A stretch of DNA of 64,000 nucleotides from Geoalkalibacter ferrihydriticus DSM 17813 (GTDB lineage Bacteria; Desulfobacterota; Desulfuromonadia; Desulfuromonadales; Geoalkalibacteraceae): contig NZ_JWJD01000007.1 in NCBI RefSeq assembly GCF_000820505.1, forward strand, positions 35,749 through 99,748, given 5' to 3'. The position numbers were made by a program, and so were the translations under genes. Below, piece by piece: positions 36,872-45,843 of the stretch. The first letter of the stretch is position 1. Each line of letters opens with the position of its first letter. The notes beneath the pieces were generated by a model. It ran no database searches. It was not told the DNA's origin and was given only the letters and a program-made list of their open reading frames with translations.

Positions 36872-36903
36872 ACTATAGCAGAAGACACTGGAATCTGAAA
36901 AGA
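36872..36903 (-). promoter_or_regulatory. Extended -10 promoter of thrC
   Basis: On the minus strand TGCTATAGT carries an extended TG and a TATAGT box (complement of 36872-36877). A weak TTTCAG lies 17 bases upstream. The thrC start is about 33 bases downstream. Confidence 0.45.
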
Positions 36904-36918
36904 ATTCAAGAACACGAA

Positions 36919-36950
36919 AAAAAGGGGAGAGCGAATGCTCTCCCCTTTTT
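36919..36950. terminator. Bidirectional intrinsic terminator after maeB
   Basis: A 14-bp perfect stem (36919-36932 with 36937-36950) with a GAAT loop carries A-runs on the left and T-runs on the right, so it works in both directions. It lies 27 bases beyond the maeB stop on the minus strand and isolates thrC. Confidence 0.9.
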
Positions 36951-36976
36951 GGTCGTATTTAAAGCCTCTTGGGATT

Positions 36977-39244
36977 TCAGGCTTTTTGCGCTTGGGACTC
37001 CTGAACATCCACGACAGCCACGGCGGCCATGTTGACGATGTCGGCGACGCTGTCGCCGCGCTGCAGAACATGCACCGGTTTTTTCATGCCCATGAGGATG
37101 GGACCGATGGTCTCGGCACCGCCGAGTTTGTGCAGCATCTTGTAGCAGATGTTGCCTGATTGCAGGTCGGGGAAAATAAAGACATTGGCATCACCCTTGA
37201 GTTTGGAAAAGGGGTATTGCTTTTCCATCAACTCCGGATCAAGGGCGACGTTGGCCTGCATTTCGCCATCGACGACGAGATCCGGCGCCCATTCCTTAAC
37301 CAGCTTCGTGGCTTTACTGACTTTGTTGCTCAGAGGATGCGGAGAGCTGCCGAAGTTGGAGAAAGAGAGCATGGCGATGCGCGGCTCAACATCGAAATAG
37401 CGTGCTTTGGCCGCGGTGAGGATGGCCGTTTCGGCCAACTCTTCTGCCGTCGGCTCGATGGTCACCGTGGCGTCGGCCAGGAAGGCGACATCTTTCTTGA
37501 AGACCATCATGTAGAGACCATGCACCTTGGAAAGTTCATCTTTTTTACCGATGATTTCCAGCGCCGGGCGAATGGTGTCGGGATAGTGGTGCGTAATGCC
37601 CGAAAGCAAAGTGTCGGCATCGCCCAGGTGCACCATCATCGATCCGTAATAGTTGCGGTTCTTGCGGATCAGGCGTTTGGCTTCAGCCAGGGTGATGCCT
37701 TTGCGCTGGCGCAGTTTGAAATATTCCTCGGTGTATTTTTCAGATTCGGGCGCCGTGGTCGGATCAATGATTTCGATGTCGCCCAAATCCAATCCCAGGG
37801 CCTGGATGCGCGCATTGATTTCCTCGCGGTTTCCGAGCAGCACGGGAGTGGCGATATTTTCGTCGAGGAGAATCTGTGCCGCACGCAGGATCTTGTCTTC
37901 CTCTCCTTCAGGAAAGACGATTCGTTTCGGGCTGGCTTTGGCCTTGTTGATCATCGTCCGCATGATTTGCTTGGAACGGCCTTGCAGCGCCTCAAGGGAG
38001 TCGCGGTACGCATTCATATCCTTGATGGGGCGGCGGGCAACCCCTGTGTCCATAGCCGCCTGGGCGACGGCCGGCGCGACATGCAGCAGAACACGCGGAT
38101 CAAAAGGCTTGGGAATAATGTAGTTGCGGCCGAACTGGATGTCTTCGCCGGCGTAGGCCCTGCGGACGGAATCCGGCACATCAAGCTTGGTTAGATCCGC
38201 CAGCGCCTTGACCGCAGCAAGCTTCATTTCCGCGTTGATGGCGCTGGCGTGGGTATCAAGGGCGCCGCGGAACAAAAACGGAAAGCACAACACGTTGTTG
38301 ACCTGATTGGGATAGTCGGAACGCCCTGTGCCGATAATGACATCGTCGCGCACGGCATGGGCATCCGGAGGGGTAATTTCCGGATCGGGATTGGCCATGG
38401 CGAACACGATGGGATCCTTGGCCATGGATTTGAGCATATCGGCCGTCAGGGCTCCCTTGGATGAGAGGCCGAAGAAGATGTCGGCACCAGCGACCGCGTC
38501 GGCGAGGGTGCGCGCATCGGTTTCCGCAGCCAGGCGCTCCTTGTATTCGTTCATCCCTTCCTTGCGGCCCTTGTAGATGACACCTTTGGTGTCGCATAGG
38601 ATGACATTATTTTTATCGATGCCCATGGTGATGGCCAGATTGGCCGAGGCAATGCCGGACGCTCCCGCGCCGTTAACGACCATCTTCACATCCTTGATAT
38701 CCTTGCCGACGATCTCCAGAGCATTGAGCATGCCGGCGGATGCGATGATGGCGGTCCCGTGCTGATCGTCGTGAAACACGGGGATATTCATGATTTCGGC
38801 GAGCTTTTCCTCGATGTAAAAACACTCCGGCCCTTTGATGTCTTCCAGATTGATGCCGCCGAAAGTCGGTTCAAGCAATTTGACGGTGCGGATCAGTTCG
38901 TCGGAATCCTTGGTGTCGATTTCGATGTCGAACACATCGATATCGGCAAAGCTTTTGAATAGAACTCCCTTGCCTTCCATAACCGGCTTGCCGGCCAGGG
39001 CGCCGATATCGCCCAAGCCCAGGACGGCGGTGCCGTTGGACACCACCGCAACCAGGTTCCCCTTGGCGGTGTATTCGTAGGCATCTGCCGGATTTTTTTG
39101 GATTTCCAGGCAGGGTTCGGCGACGCCGGGACTGTAGGCCAGAGAAAGGTCACGGCTGGTGGCGCAGGGTTTGGTTGTAATGACCTCAATTTTTCCTTTG
39201 CGGCCAGTGCTGTGATAATCCAGAGCATCTTGACGTTTGGACAT
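36977..39244 (-). CDS. maeB: NADP-dependent malic enzyme (MaeB, phosphotransacetylase fusion)
   Basis: The enzyme oxidatively decarboxylates malate to pyruvate, producing NAD(P)H. The 755-residue length is that of MaeB. The N-terminal malic enzyme part (about 1-410) includes [30 protein letters not shown], the [11 protein letters not shown] metal site and the [13 protein letters not shown]ossmann loop. The C-terminal part (about 430-755) resembles phosphotransacetylase ([18 protein letters not shown]), a domain thought to be regulatory in MaeB. An AAAGGA site precedes the start. A good promoter candidate lies 160 bases upstream. Confidence 0.95.
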   Translation of the reverse strand: MSKRQDALDYHSTGRKGKIEVITTKPCATSRDLSLAYSPGVAEPCLEIQKNPADAYEYTAKGNLVAVVSNGTAVLGLGDIGALAGKPVMEGKGVLFKSFADIDVFDIEIDTKDSDELIRTVKLLEPTFGGINLEDIKGPECFYIEEKLAEIMNIPVFHDDQHGTAIIASAGMLNALEIVGKDIKDVKMVVNGAGASGIASANLAITMGIDKNNVILCDTKGVIYKGRKEGMNEYKERLAAETDARTLADAVAGADIFFGLSSKGALTADMLKSMAKDPIVFAMANPDPEITPPDAHAVRDDVIIGTGRSDYPNQVNNVLCFPFLFRGALDTHASAINAEMKLAAVKALADLTKLDVPDSVRRAYAGEDIQFGRNYIIPKPFDPRVLLHVAPAVAQAAMDTGVARRPIKDMNAYRDSLEALQGRSKQIMRTMINKAKASPKRIVFPEGEEDKILRAAQILLDENIATPVLLGNREEINARIQALGLDLGDIEIIDPTTAPESEKYTEEYFKLRQRKGITLAEAKRLIRKNRNYYGSMMVHLGDADTLLSGITHHYPDTIRPALEIIGKKDELSKVHGLYMMVFKKDVAFLADATVTIEPTAEELAETAILTAAKARYFDVEPRIAMLSFSNFGSSPHPLSNKVSKATKLVKEWAPDLVVDGEMQANVALDPELMEKQYPFSKLKGDANVFIFPDLQSGNICYKMLHKLGGAETIGPILMGMKKPVHVLQRGDSVADIVNMAAVAVVDVQESQAQKA

Positions 39245-39738
39245 GGTGCACCAATCCTTTCACATGTTGAGGTTGAAGAACAAATGACATGGCATGTTGA
39301 ACAGGGAGTTTATTTTATTCAACAGAACCGAAAGTTCATTTTCGCTAAAAAAATATTTGATATCCCCTTGTTTTGCGGGAAGAAATTTATTTTGATTAAA
39401 AACCATAGCCATCGCTTGGTGTACTTGTCAAGAAGAATCGCCGTGCCTGCTTGAGGCGAGACAAACGATGTTTATCATCCATCGACCCCGCACTGGTCTA
39501 GCAACGGCGGTGCCAAGAGGTCGGCTGCGTATACAAAGTCTAAAAATATCGTTAGTTTTCTCAAGGTCAAGGCGGCTTTTCCATTAATTTAAGGGGAACT
39601 GTCCTGCTGTTTCGGGGGGCGGCATGCGGCCGATTTTGGCCGCCATCGGCGGAACCTGCTGCAAAAACCGCCTGACCAGCTTGCCGCCGAGCCAGAATGG
39701 GATAAATTTGTGGACATCCGGAAGGAGGGTTTAAGTTC
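39245..39738. other. Gene-free interval between maeB and the phosphodiesterase gene
   Basis: This 494-base divergent interval holds the maeB promoter candidate (39402-39431) and a small hairpin, GCGGCC at 39626-39631 with GGCCGC at 39638-39643. The middle is AT-rich (39300-39400 and 39530-39590). I see no coding frame with family similarity on either strand. Confidence 0.6.
39402..39431 (-). promoter_or_regulatory. Promoter candidate of maeB
   Basis: On the minus strand a perfect TTGACA (complement of 39426-39431) is followed after 18 bases by TATGGT (complement of 39402-39407). This predicts a leader of about 150 bases before maeB. Confidence 0.5.
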
Positions 39739-40233
39739 ATGGACGCAATGGTTGGGGTGGTTTCCGATACGCACCTGCGCGGCGGGCCTGAGTGCTATAC
39801 TTACCTTGAACAGCTCGGACGGAATTTTTTCGCTGGTGCGCAGGCCGTGATCCATGCGGGTGATATGATCAACGCGGACCTGCTTGATGCCTTTCGTCCC
39901 TTGCCGGTCTATGGGGTGCGCGGCAACATGGATGCGGCTCACCCGGATCTGCCCTACAAGCGCATTATCGAATTGGCGGGTTTTCGCATTGGCCTGATTC
40001 ATGGTTGGGGCTCACCCCAGGGGCTCGAAGAGCGGCTGCTCAGTGAATTCGCCGATACGCAACTTGACTGTCTGGTTTATGGCCACAGTCACTATCCCCT
40101 CAATGAGTGGCGCGGCAACCTGCTGCTGTTTAATCCGGGCAGCCCCACCGATTCACGTGAGGCGCCGTTTCCCACGGTGGGGCGACTGTATCTGGGAGAG
40201 ACTATACGCGGTGAAATCCTGCGCTGCGGTTGA
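39739..40233 (+). CDS. YfcE/MJ0936-family metallophosphoesterase
   Basis: The 164-residue protein is a small calcineurin-like phosphodiesterase. The metal-binding motifs are in order: GVVSDTHLRG (D and H), VIHAGDMI (GD), GVRGNMD (GN), LIHGWG (H) and VYGHSHYP (GHSH). YfcE-type enzymes cleave phosphodiesters such as bis-p-nitrophenyl phosphate in vitro; the natural substrate is not known. GGAGGG precedes ATG 39739. The HIT-family gene 32 bases downstream also acts on phosphoanhydride or nucleotide bonds and may be cotranscribed. Confidence 0.88.
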   Translation: MDAMVGVVSDTHLRGGPECYTYLEQLGRNFFAGAQAVIHAGDMINADLLDAFRPLPVYGVRGNMDAAHPDLPYKRIIELAGFRIGLIHGWGSPQGLEERLLSEFADTQLDCLVYGHSHYPLNEWRGNLLLFNPGSPTDSREAPFPTVGRLYLGETIRGEILRCG

Positions 40234-40265
40234 GGGTGTTGATCAGAAAGTGAGAGTGTTTACCT

Positions 40266-40763
40266 ATGGATTGTCTCTGGGCGCCATGGCGCATGACCTA
40301 TATCAATGCTGAGCCGGTAGAAGATTGCATTTTCTGCCTGCGCGACTTGCAGGAGCAGGATTCTAAGCGTTTGGTGCTTTATCGCGGTGAGCACACTTTG
40401 ATCATCATGAATCGCTTCCCCTATACCAACGGGCATCTGATGGTGGCGCCTTTCCGCCACAGCGCCGAACTTGATGATTTCAACGAGGCGGAAATCCTTG
40501 AGATGTACCGTCTGGTCGCTCTGGCGCGTAGGGTGTTGGGGGAAACCTCGCATCCCGACGGTTTCAACATCGGCCTCAATCTCGGTCGGGCCGCCGGCGC
40601 CGGGGTAACGGAACACCTGCATTACCATGTGGTGCCTCGCTGGAGCGGTGATACCAACTTTATGCCGGTATTCGCCGATGTTCGCGTGGTGCCCCAGCAT
40701 CTTGAAGAAACCTATGCTCTTCTGCGCAAGGCTTTTCGGCAATACGAAAATCGCCCGGGTTAA
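40266..40763 (+). CDS. HIT-family (AP4A hydrolase/phosphorylase-like) protein
   Basis: The 165-residue protein has the histidine triad EHLHYHVVPRWSGDTNFM near residue 118 and the branch-typical N-terminus WAPWRMTYI and CIFCL. These resemble the Ap4A phosphorylase-like HIT proteins of actinobacteria and deltaproteobacteria. Members cleave dinucleoside polyphosphates or adenylylated substrates. The cysteines in CIFC may bind zinc. It starts at ATG 40266 just downstream of the phosphodiesterase gene. No precise substrate can be stated. Confidence 0.88.
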   Translation: MDCLWAPWRMTYINAEPVEDCIFCLRDLQEQDSKRLVLYRGEHTLIIMNRFPYTNGHLMVAPFRHSAELDDFNEAEILEMYRLVALARRVLGETSHPDGFNIGLNLGRAAGAGVTEHLHYHVVPRWSGDTNFMPVFADVRVVPQHLEETYALLRKAFRQYENRPG

Positions 40764-40852
40764 ATCCCAGCCGGTCGCGCCTTTGAATTCCCCTTCATCC
40801 TGTGATATTCTGAGCGTGGTTTAGCTTATCGTTATTAAGGAATCGTAATTTC

Positions 40853-40904
40853 TTGGGTGAGATAACCAATCACCCCGCAGGCCGTGGCGGGTGAGTGCCG
40901 CGGC
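40853..40904 (-). repeat. Dispersed repeat family A, partial copy 4
   Basis: Read on the minus strand, this stretch gives GCCGCGGCACTCA, then CCGCCACGGC and TGCGGGGTGATTGG, matching the right half of copy 1. The left arm and core are missing, so it is a decayed or truncated copy. It lies just upstream of tolQ. Confidence 0.55.
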
Positions 40905-40951
40905 ATAAGATGCAAAAAATACTTCGGTTCCGGTGAAAGGAAACATGATAA

Positions 40952-41554
40952 ATGCTTGAATTGTTCAATCAGGGTGGCCCCTTCATGTGGCCTATTGGTG
41001 TGTGTTCGGTCATCGCCCTGGCTATTTTTCTCGAACGGGTTTATGTGTACCTGCGTATCAGTCGCGGATCTGATTTGTTGTTACGCGAAATCGAACAGCT
41101 TGTCTCTCTGAAAAAAACCGAAGAGGCGGTCATCGTTTGTCAGCGGGCGGGAACGCCCCTTGCGCGAATTTTCATTGCCGCGTTGCGTGTCGCCGGGCGC
41201 GACCGCGGCCAGATCAAAACCCTGGTGGAGGAGGCCGGCAATCGTGAGTCCGCGCCTCTGGCCCGTTATCTCGGGCTGATGGCAACCATTGCCAATATCT
41301 CGCCGCTGCTCGGTCTGCTCGGTACCGTGTGGGGCATGATCCAGGCCTTCAACGTTATCGCCGCGCAGGGTGTGGGTACGCCGGCAACCCTGGGAGGGGG
41401 AATTTCGCAGGCCTTGATTACCACGGCCGCCGGTTTGACCGTGGCCATCCCGACCATCCTCGGCCACCGCTATCTCAGCGGGCGCGCCGAACGCATCACC
41501 CTGGAGATGGAGGAGTATTCCCTGCATCTCGTTGATCTGCTGGGGAACAAGTAA
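40952..41554 (+). CDS. tolQ: MotA/TolQ/ExbB-family proton channel protein
   Basis: The 200-residue inner-membrane protein has three membrane segments. One lies near the N-terminus (MWPIGVCSVIALAIFLERVYVYL); two follow at about 110-135 and 150-175, with the conserved ISPLLGLLGTVWGMIQAF and TTAAGLTVAIPTILGHRYL. It forms the proton-driven motor with the TolR/ExbD protein encoded next. It starts at ATG 40952. Whether it serves Tol-Pal or TonB cannot be told from these two genes because tolA, tolB, pal and tonB are absent from the window. Confidence 0.9.
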   Translation: MLELFNQGGPFMWPIGVCSVIALAIFLERVYVYLRISRGSDLLLREIEQLVSLKKTEEAVIVCQRAGTPLARIFIAALRVAGRDRGQIKTLVEEAGNRESAPLARYLGLMATIANISPLLGLLGTVWGMIQAFNVIAAQGVGTPATLGGGISQALITTAAGLTVAIPTILGHRYLSGRAERITLEMEEYSLHLVDLLGNK

Positions 41555-41968
41555 ATGGCCTTTCGTCGCAGATCCTCCAGCGATGTGCGCGTCGACATCA
41601 CGCCAATGGTCGACGTGGTTTTTTTGCTGCTGATTTTTTTCATGATCTCCACCACGTTCGTCGAAGCGCCGGGTATCGACATCCACCTGCCTGAAGCCGG
41701 TTCCGAGGTTGTGGAGCGTGAAGCAGAAGAGATCAAGGTTTATCTGTCGCGCGAAGGAGACATTTTCCTCGGCGACCAAAAAACCACTTTCGCCGATCTC
41801 AAAACACGGCTTGATGACTATGGCCCTCAGGCCGGACAAATGACCTTTATGCTGCTGGCGGATCGTGAAGCGCGCCACGGGCGCGTCGTCGAATTGATGG
41901 ACGCCGCGCGGAGCGCCGGTTTTACGCGCCTGGCCATCGCCACTGAAGATCCGCAGGGACGCCCATGA
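41555..41968 (+). CDS. tolR: Biopolymer transport protein ExbD/TolR
   Basis: The 137-residue protein has a short cytoplasmic N-terminus and a single membrane helix with the proton-carrying aspartate (ITPMVDVVFLLLIFFMIST, D near residue 22). A periplasmic domain ends with VVELMDAARSAGFTRLAIATE, typical of this family. The ATG directly follows the tolQ stop. Its stop overlaps the start of the ROK kinase gene. Confidence 0.92.
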   Translation: MAFRRRSSSDVRVDITPMVDVVFLLLIFFMISTTFVEAPGIDIHLPEAGSEVVEREAEEIKVYLSREGDIFLGDQKTTFADLKTRLDDYGPQAGQMTFMLLADREARHGRVVELMDAARSAGFTRLAIATEDPQGRP

Positions 41969-42933
41969 AACGCGAATTTATTATCGGTATTGATCTCGGC
42001 GGGACAAATTGCCGCTTGGCCCTGGTTGACGAAGGCGGGCAGGTTCTTGACGGACGCCGTTTTTCCAGTCGCGGATATGAACGAGGCCGGGATCTGATCG
42101 AGCGCCTTGTCTCTGAATGCCGCAACCTGATTGAGGGGGCCGACAATCAAGGAGCAAGGGTGTCCGCGGTTGGCGCCGGAGTGCCGGGCCTGGTCGACGC
42201 ACAAGGCCAGGTGGTCACGGCACCCAACCTGGGTTTTCTTAACGGCATACCCTTCGCGCAAGACCTGGCCGAACGCCTAAAGCTTCCCGTTGCCGCCATG
42301 AATGACGCCAACGCCATTGCCTGGGGTGAAAAAATCTGGGGCGCCGGAAAGGATCTGCACTCCTCCCTAACGGTGACGTTAGGTACCGGGGTCGGTGGCG
42401 GACTGATTCTCGCCGACCGTCTGTGGATCGGCGTCGATGGGAGCGCGGGCGAATTCGGCCACATCAACGTCGAGCCTGAAGGTCCTCCCTGTGGGTGCGG
42501 CAGTCGCGGCTGCCTCGAACAATACTCATCCGCTACGGGGATTTTGCGTTCGGTGCGGGCTGCACTTGGGGCCGGTCAGGCGTCCTGCCTCGCAAAGCTT
42601 GAGCCCGAGGCCTTGACTTCCGCCGAGGTTGGCCGGGCCGCGCGAAATGAAGATGCCTTGGCCGTCGAGGTTTTGCAGGACGCGGGGCGACGCCTGGGGC
42701 AAGCCTTGGCGGGGGTTGCCAACCTGCTGAATCTGGACGGGGTGGTCATTTGCGGCGGCGTTGCGGAAAGTCTGGACCTGCTGCTGCCTTCCTTGCAGGA
42801 GGAGCTTTTCCGGCGCGCTTTTGAGCGGCCTGCGCGGCGCTTGCAAATCGTTGCGGGCACCCTCGGCGATAATGCCGGAATTCTTGGCGCCGCTCTATTC
42901 GGGAGCAAGCCGGATGTCGTGTGGGCCGCATGA
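41965..42933 (+). CDS. ROK-family glucokinase-like sugar kinase
   Basis: The 322-residue cytoplasmic kinase phosphorylates a hexose, most likely glucose. ROK features are all present: the ATP-binding GIDLGGTNCRLALVD at the N-terminus, NDANAIAWGE with the catalytic aspartate, VTLGTGVGGGLI, the GEFGHINVEPEGPPC segment and the zinc-binding CGCGSRGCLEQYSS. N-acetyl-sugar kinases share this layout, so the substrate is not certain. The start overlaps tolR (ATGA). Confidence 0.9.
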   Translation: MKREFIIGIDLGGTNCRLALVDEGGQVLDGRRFSSRGYERGRDLIERLVSECRNLIEGADNQGARVSAVGAGVPGLVDAQGQVVTAPNLGFLNGIPFAQDLAERLKLPVAAMNDANAIAWGEKIWGAGKDLHSSLTVTLGTGVGGGLILADRLWIGVDGSAGEFGHINVEPEGPPCGCGSRGCLEQYSSATGILRSVRAALGAGQASCLAKLEPEALTSAEVGRAARNEDALAVEVLQDAGRRLGQALAGVANLLNLDGVVICGGVAESLDLLLPSLQEELFRRAFERPARRLQIVAGTLGDNAGILGAALFGSKPDVVWAA

Positions 42934-42988
42934 CCCACAGGGTCTGATCACGGAATCGGACAAACCATGATAGAGGGTTAATTTTTTC

Positions 42989-43017
42989 TTGACCTTCATC
43001 GGTTGGTGGGTTAGTTT
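42989..43017 (+). promoter_or_regulatory. Weak promoter candidate of the chemoreceptor gene
   Basis: TTGACC (42989-42994) and TAGTTT (43012-43017) are 17 bases apart, about 100 bases before the GTG start of the receptor gene. The -10 match is weak. Confidence 0.3.
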
Positions 43018-43119
43018 GTGGCTAATGAGGAATGGCTTAACTCTTGGCGTTGCCGGTCGTCGTGGCCGTGACTGCGCTTGCACTGCTGGGTTGAAACAGG
43101 AATCCTAGGGAGCACTATT

Positions 43120-45105
43120 GTGAGCGTTGCCGGCAAAAATATCGATCGCAAAATACTCTATACCCTGGGGGGGCTCGGGCTTGGTATTCTGGCGCCCATC
43201 GGCTGGATTCTGTTACGCCCGCTGTTGTTCTGGGCTCCCGGCGTCGGCTACTGGGAACAAGTCGGCAGGGCCCTTCTCGCCGGCGGGGAAAGTCTCGCGC
43301 TGTTTCTGTACATGGGGGGCGGCACGGCCGTAGTGCTTGGCTGCTTTGGGTTTTTTATCGGAAAGTCGAGCCAGCAGATTCACGAGCGCGCCCAGCGACT
43401 CAATGAACTCAACCAAGAGGTCGCGGTGCAAAAAAAAGAATTTGAGCGGCGCTTCCATGACCTGAATGCCAGTATAAAAAGCTTCCACGGCATCAACGCC
43501 AATATTCAGAAAACCATCGTTGCCGATGAGGTTCTGGATCTTGCCGCGGAAGGTCTGCACAGCATTCTCGGGTATGACCGTGTTAATGTCTTCATGGTCG
43601 ACAGTTCCCGCGAAAGCCTCGACTGGGTCGCCTGTCGCGGGGGCGCCGCCGCGCCAGCCCAGCGGCCCGTTATTCCACTGGACCGGCGCGCCGGAGCCCT
43701 GTTTCTGGCGTATAACGACGGGCGCATTATTTTGGTTGACAACGTACGCAGCATGCCGCCTGAATATCGCCTGGAACCACCTCTGCGGGATATTCCCCAG
43801 TTGCGTTCGCGCAGTTTCATACTCTGTCCCATCGTTGTTAACGAAGAGGTGCTCGGTTTGTTCGCGGTGGACAACAAGAGCAAGCAGAAGACCCTGGATG
43901 AAACCGATGTGGATACCGTCAAGCTTTTTGCCGATCAGGTTTCGGCGGCTTTGACCAAAATCAACCTGATCGGGGCGGTTGAAGCGCTGATTCGTGAATT
44001 GACCCACACCTTCGACGATTTTTCCAGGTATCGTGAGGATTACTCGCGCCAGGTTTCCAGCTTGAAGCGGGCGACGGCCTCCACCGCTGCGTCCATTGCC
44101 GAAATTGCAGGCGGCGCAGATGTCGTGCGCGATGCGGTCAGTAGCACCCAGTCCGCTTCGACGGAAATTTCCGTGTCCATCGAAGAGGTTTCACAGAACA
44201 TGAAACTTCTTACGGATTTTATGGAGAACTCCATCTCTGCCATGACCGAGATCAGCACCACCATCCGCAGCGTCGAGGAAAACGGCGCCATATCCCAGCA
44301 GATGTCCGAGACCGTGCAGAAGCAGGCGGAAGAGGGGGTCGGCTCGGTTACCAACACTATGGAGGGTCTCAAAGGCATTGCCTTGGCCGTGCAGGATGCC
44401 GCAACGGTTATCGAAACCCTGTCGCAGAAGAGTCAGCAGATCGACAGTATCACCACGGTCATCAATGAAATCACCCAAAAGACCAACCTGCTGGCTCTCA
44501 ACGCCGCGATTATCGCAGCTCAGGCCGGAGAGCAGGGGCGCTCCTTTGGCGTGGTGGCTGAAGAAATCCGTGGTCTTTCACAGGAAACCTCCAGCTCGAC
44601 GGGAGCCATCACCCAGATTATCCAGGAGATTCAGGATTCTACCCACAAGGCGGTAGGGCACATCGGCAAAACCCGCGATTGGGTGCAAAAAGGCCTGGAC
44701 ATGGGGCGTGGGACCGAGACCTCTCTGCGTCAGATTCTGGATAGCTCCGTCAAGGCCATGGGCATGGCGCGCGAAATCCGCAGCGCAACCCAGGAAGTGG
44801 CTCACAGCGCCGAGTACGTCACAAAATCCATCGAAGAGCTTGGTGAAATGGCCGGCCAGGTGTCCATGGCTTTTCGCGAGCAGGCCCAGGGCAGCCACAG
44901 CATCGTCAAATCCATCGAAGAGATCACCAATATGGCTGATGATATGGTGGTGGCGACCGCCAAGCAGGAAAAAGATACTCGCGAGATCGAATCGGGAGTG
45001 GATTCGGTGCAGCAAATGGCGACCCGAATTTTTTCAGAGATGGAAGACCGGCGTAAGCAGAGTGCGGAAGTTGTCGAGCGCCTTGAACGTCTCAAGCAGG
45101 CTTGA
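43120..45105 (+). CDS. Methyl-accepting chemotaxis protein with GAF domain
   Basis: The 661-residue receptor starts at GTG 43120, seven bases after AGGGAG; an ATG 14 codons upstream is less likely. Two membrane segments (about 14-37 and 58-80) leave almost no periplasmic loop. A coiled coil and a cytoplasmic GAF domain (about 125-290) follow, and then a long signalling hairpin. The hairpin tip reads TNLLALNAAIIAAQAGEQGRSFGVVAEE, so an isoleucine replaces the usual glutamate of NAAIEAA. No HAMP domain is obvious. It probably senses a cytoplasmic small molecule or redox signal and controls a CheA pathway encoded elsewhere. A terminator follows. Confidence 0.92.
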   Translation: MSVAGKNIDRKILYTLGGLGLGILAPIGWILLRPLLFWAPGVGYWEQVGRALLAGGESLALFLYMGGGTAVVLGCFGFFIGKSSQQIHERAQRLNELNQEVAVQKKEFERRFHDLNASIKSFHGINANIQKTIVADEVLDLAAEGLHSILGYDRVNVFMVDSSRESLDWVACRGGAAAPAQRPVIPLDRRAGALFLAYNDGRIILVDNVRSMPPEYRLEPPLRDIPQLRSRSFILCPIVVNEEVLGLFAVDNKSKQKTLDETDVDTVKLFADQVSAALTKINLIGAVEALIRELTHTFDDFSRYREDYSRQVSSLKRATASTAASIAEIAGGADVVRDAVSSTQSASTEISVSIEEVSQNMKLLTDFMENSISAMTEISTTIRSVEENGAISQQMSETVQKQAEEGVGSVTNTMEGLKGIALAVQDAATVIETLSQKSQQIDSITTVINEITQKTNLLALNAAIIAAQAGEQGRSFGVVAEEIRGLSQETSSSTGAITQIIQEIQDSTHKAVGHIGKTRDWVQKGLDMGRGTETSLRQILDSSVKAMGMAREIRSATQEVAHSAEYVTKSIEELGEMAGQVSMAFREQAQGSHSIVKSIEEITNMADDMVVATAKQEKDTREIESGVDSVQQMATRIFSEMEDRRKQSAEVVERLERLKQA

Positions 45106-45149
45106 TGCAAAGTTTCCTACACCGCTGAGATTGATCGCTATTATTGGCC

Positions 45150-45178
45150 GGGCGCCCCAGGGGGCGCCCTTGTTTTTT
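45150..45178 (+). terminator. Intrinsic terminator of the chemoreceptor gene
   Basis: GGGCGCCCC (45150-45158) pairs with GGGGCGCCC (45161-45169), followed by TTG and six Ts. The T-run overlaps the stop codon of the convergent PrmA-like gene. Confidence 0.8.
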
Positions 45179-45843
45179 CAGGATTTTTGCAGAAGGATGG
45201 TGCTGAATTCTTGCAACATACGATTTTGCACCACCCGGCACCCGAGCTTTTCGTAGCAGGCGCGCACGTCAAAGTTAAACTCCCATAAAATTCCCGAAAG
45301 CAGCAAGAACCCGCCGGTACGCACCCGCGCGACGAGTTCCGGCGCAAAATCAAGCAGCAGGTCTCCGTAAATATTGGCCAGAGCCAGGTCGAAATCCTTT
45401 TCTTCGATGCTGTCGAGGCTGCCGGCAAGGTTTCGCACGCGCTGGTCCAGGGCGTTGAGTCGGCAATTTTTTTCACAGGTCCGCACCGCATCCGGATTGA
45501 TGTCGACACAGACGGCGTCCTCAGCGCCGAGTTTGAGAGCTGCCAGGGCGAGAATGCCCGTGCCGCTGCCGAGGTCGAGAATGCGCGCCTTTTTGACCTC
45601 CTGCAACTCTTCGAGGATTTCGATGCAGCTTGCGCTGGTTTCGTGCTCCCCCGAGCCGAAAGCGCCCTTGGCGATGATCAGGTTGATGCGGTCGTCCCGA
45701 GGTGCAGCGCAGTCGGGGGGAATAATGCGGAAACGTTTGCCGATGGTGAAGGCAGGATAGGTGTCCTTTGTCATTTGTCCTTTGTCCTTTGTCCTTTGTC
45801 CTTTGTCCTTTGTTAGCTGTCGGTCCGAGTCTTCTGGCTCCAT
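45178..45843 (-). CDS. Short PrmA-like (ribosomal protein L11) methyltransferase
   Basis: The catalytic part matches PrmA: FGSGEHETSASC, the SAM motif ILDLGSGTGILALAALKLGA, VDINPDAVRTCEKN, and LANIYGDLLLDFAPEL, where PrmA has the catalytic N-x-x-x. At about 221 residues it lacks the N-terminal substrate domain of full PrmA (about 290). In its place the first 30 codons span a heptanucleotide repeat encoding TKDKGQ units. The start is uncertain: ATG 45843 overlaps the stop of the preceding gene, but an internal ATG directly after the repeat would yield a product starting MTKDTYPAF. It may modify L11 or another protein. Confidence 0.72.
   Translation of the reverse strand: MEPEDSDRQLTKDKGQRTKDKGQMTKDTYPAFTIGKRFRIIPPDCAAPRDDRINLIIAKGAFGSGEHETSASCIEILEELQEVKKARILDLGSGTGILALAALKLGAEDAVCVDINPDAVRTCEKNCRLNALDQRVRNLAGSLDSIEEKDFDLALANIYGDLLLDFAPELVARVRTGGFLLLSGILWEFNFDVRACYEKLGCRVVQNRMLQEFSTILLQKS
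45767..45813. repeat. Heptanucleotide tandem repeat (TTTGTCC units)
   Basis: Five perfect TTTGTCC units at 45774-45808, a partial unit to 45813 and one variant unit (TTTGTCA) at 45767-45773 lie within the 5' end of the PrmA-like frame. The unit length is not a multiple of three, so unit gain or loss shifts the reading frame. Confidence 0.9.

Noticed and set aside
37160..38194. Open frame of about 344 codons opposite maeB
   Set aside because: No recognisable domain; MaeB is full length on the minus strand.
45767..45813. CRISPR-like array
   Set aside because: The units are seven bases in direct tandem with no spacers; it is a simple sequence repeat.
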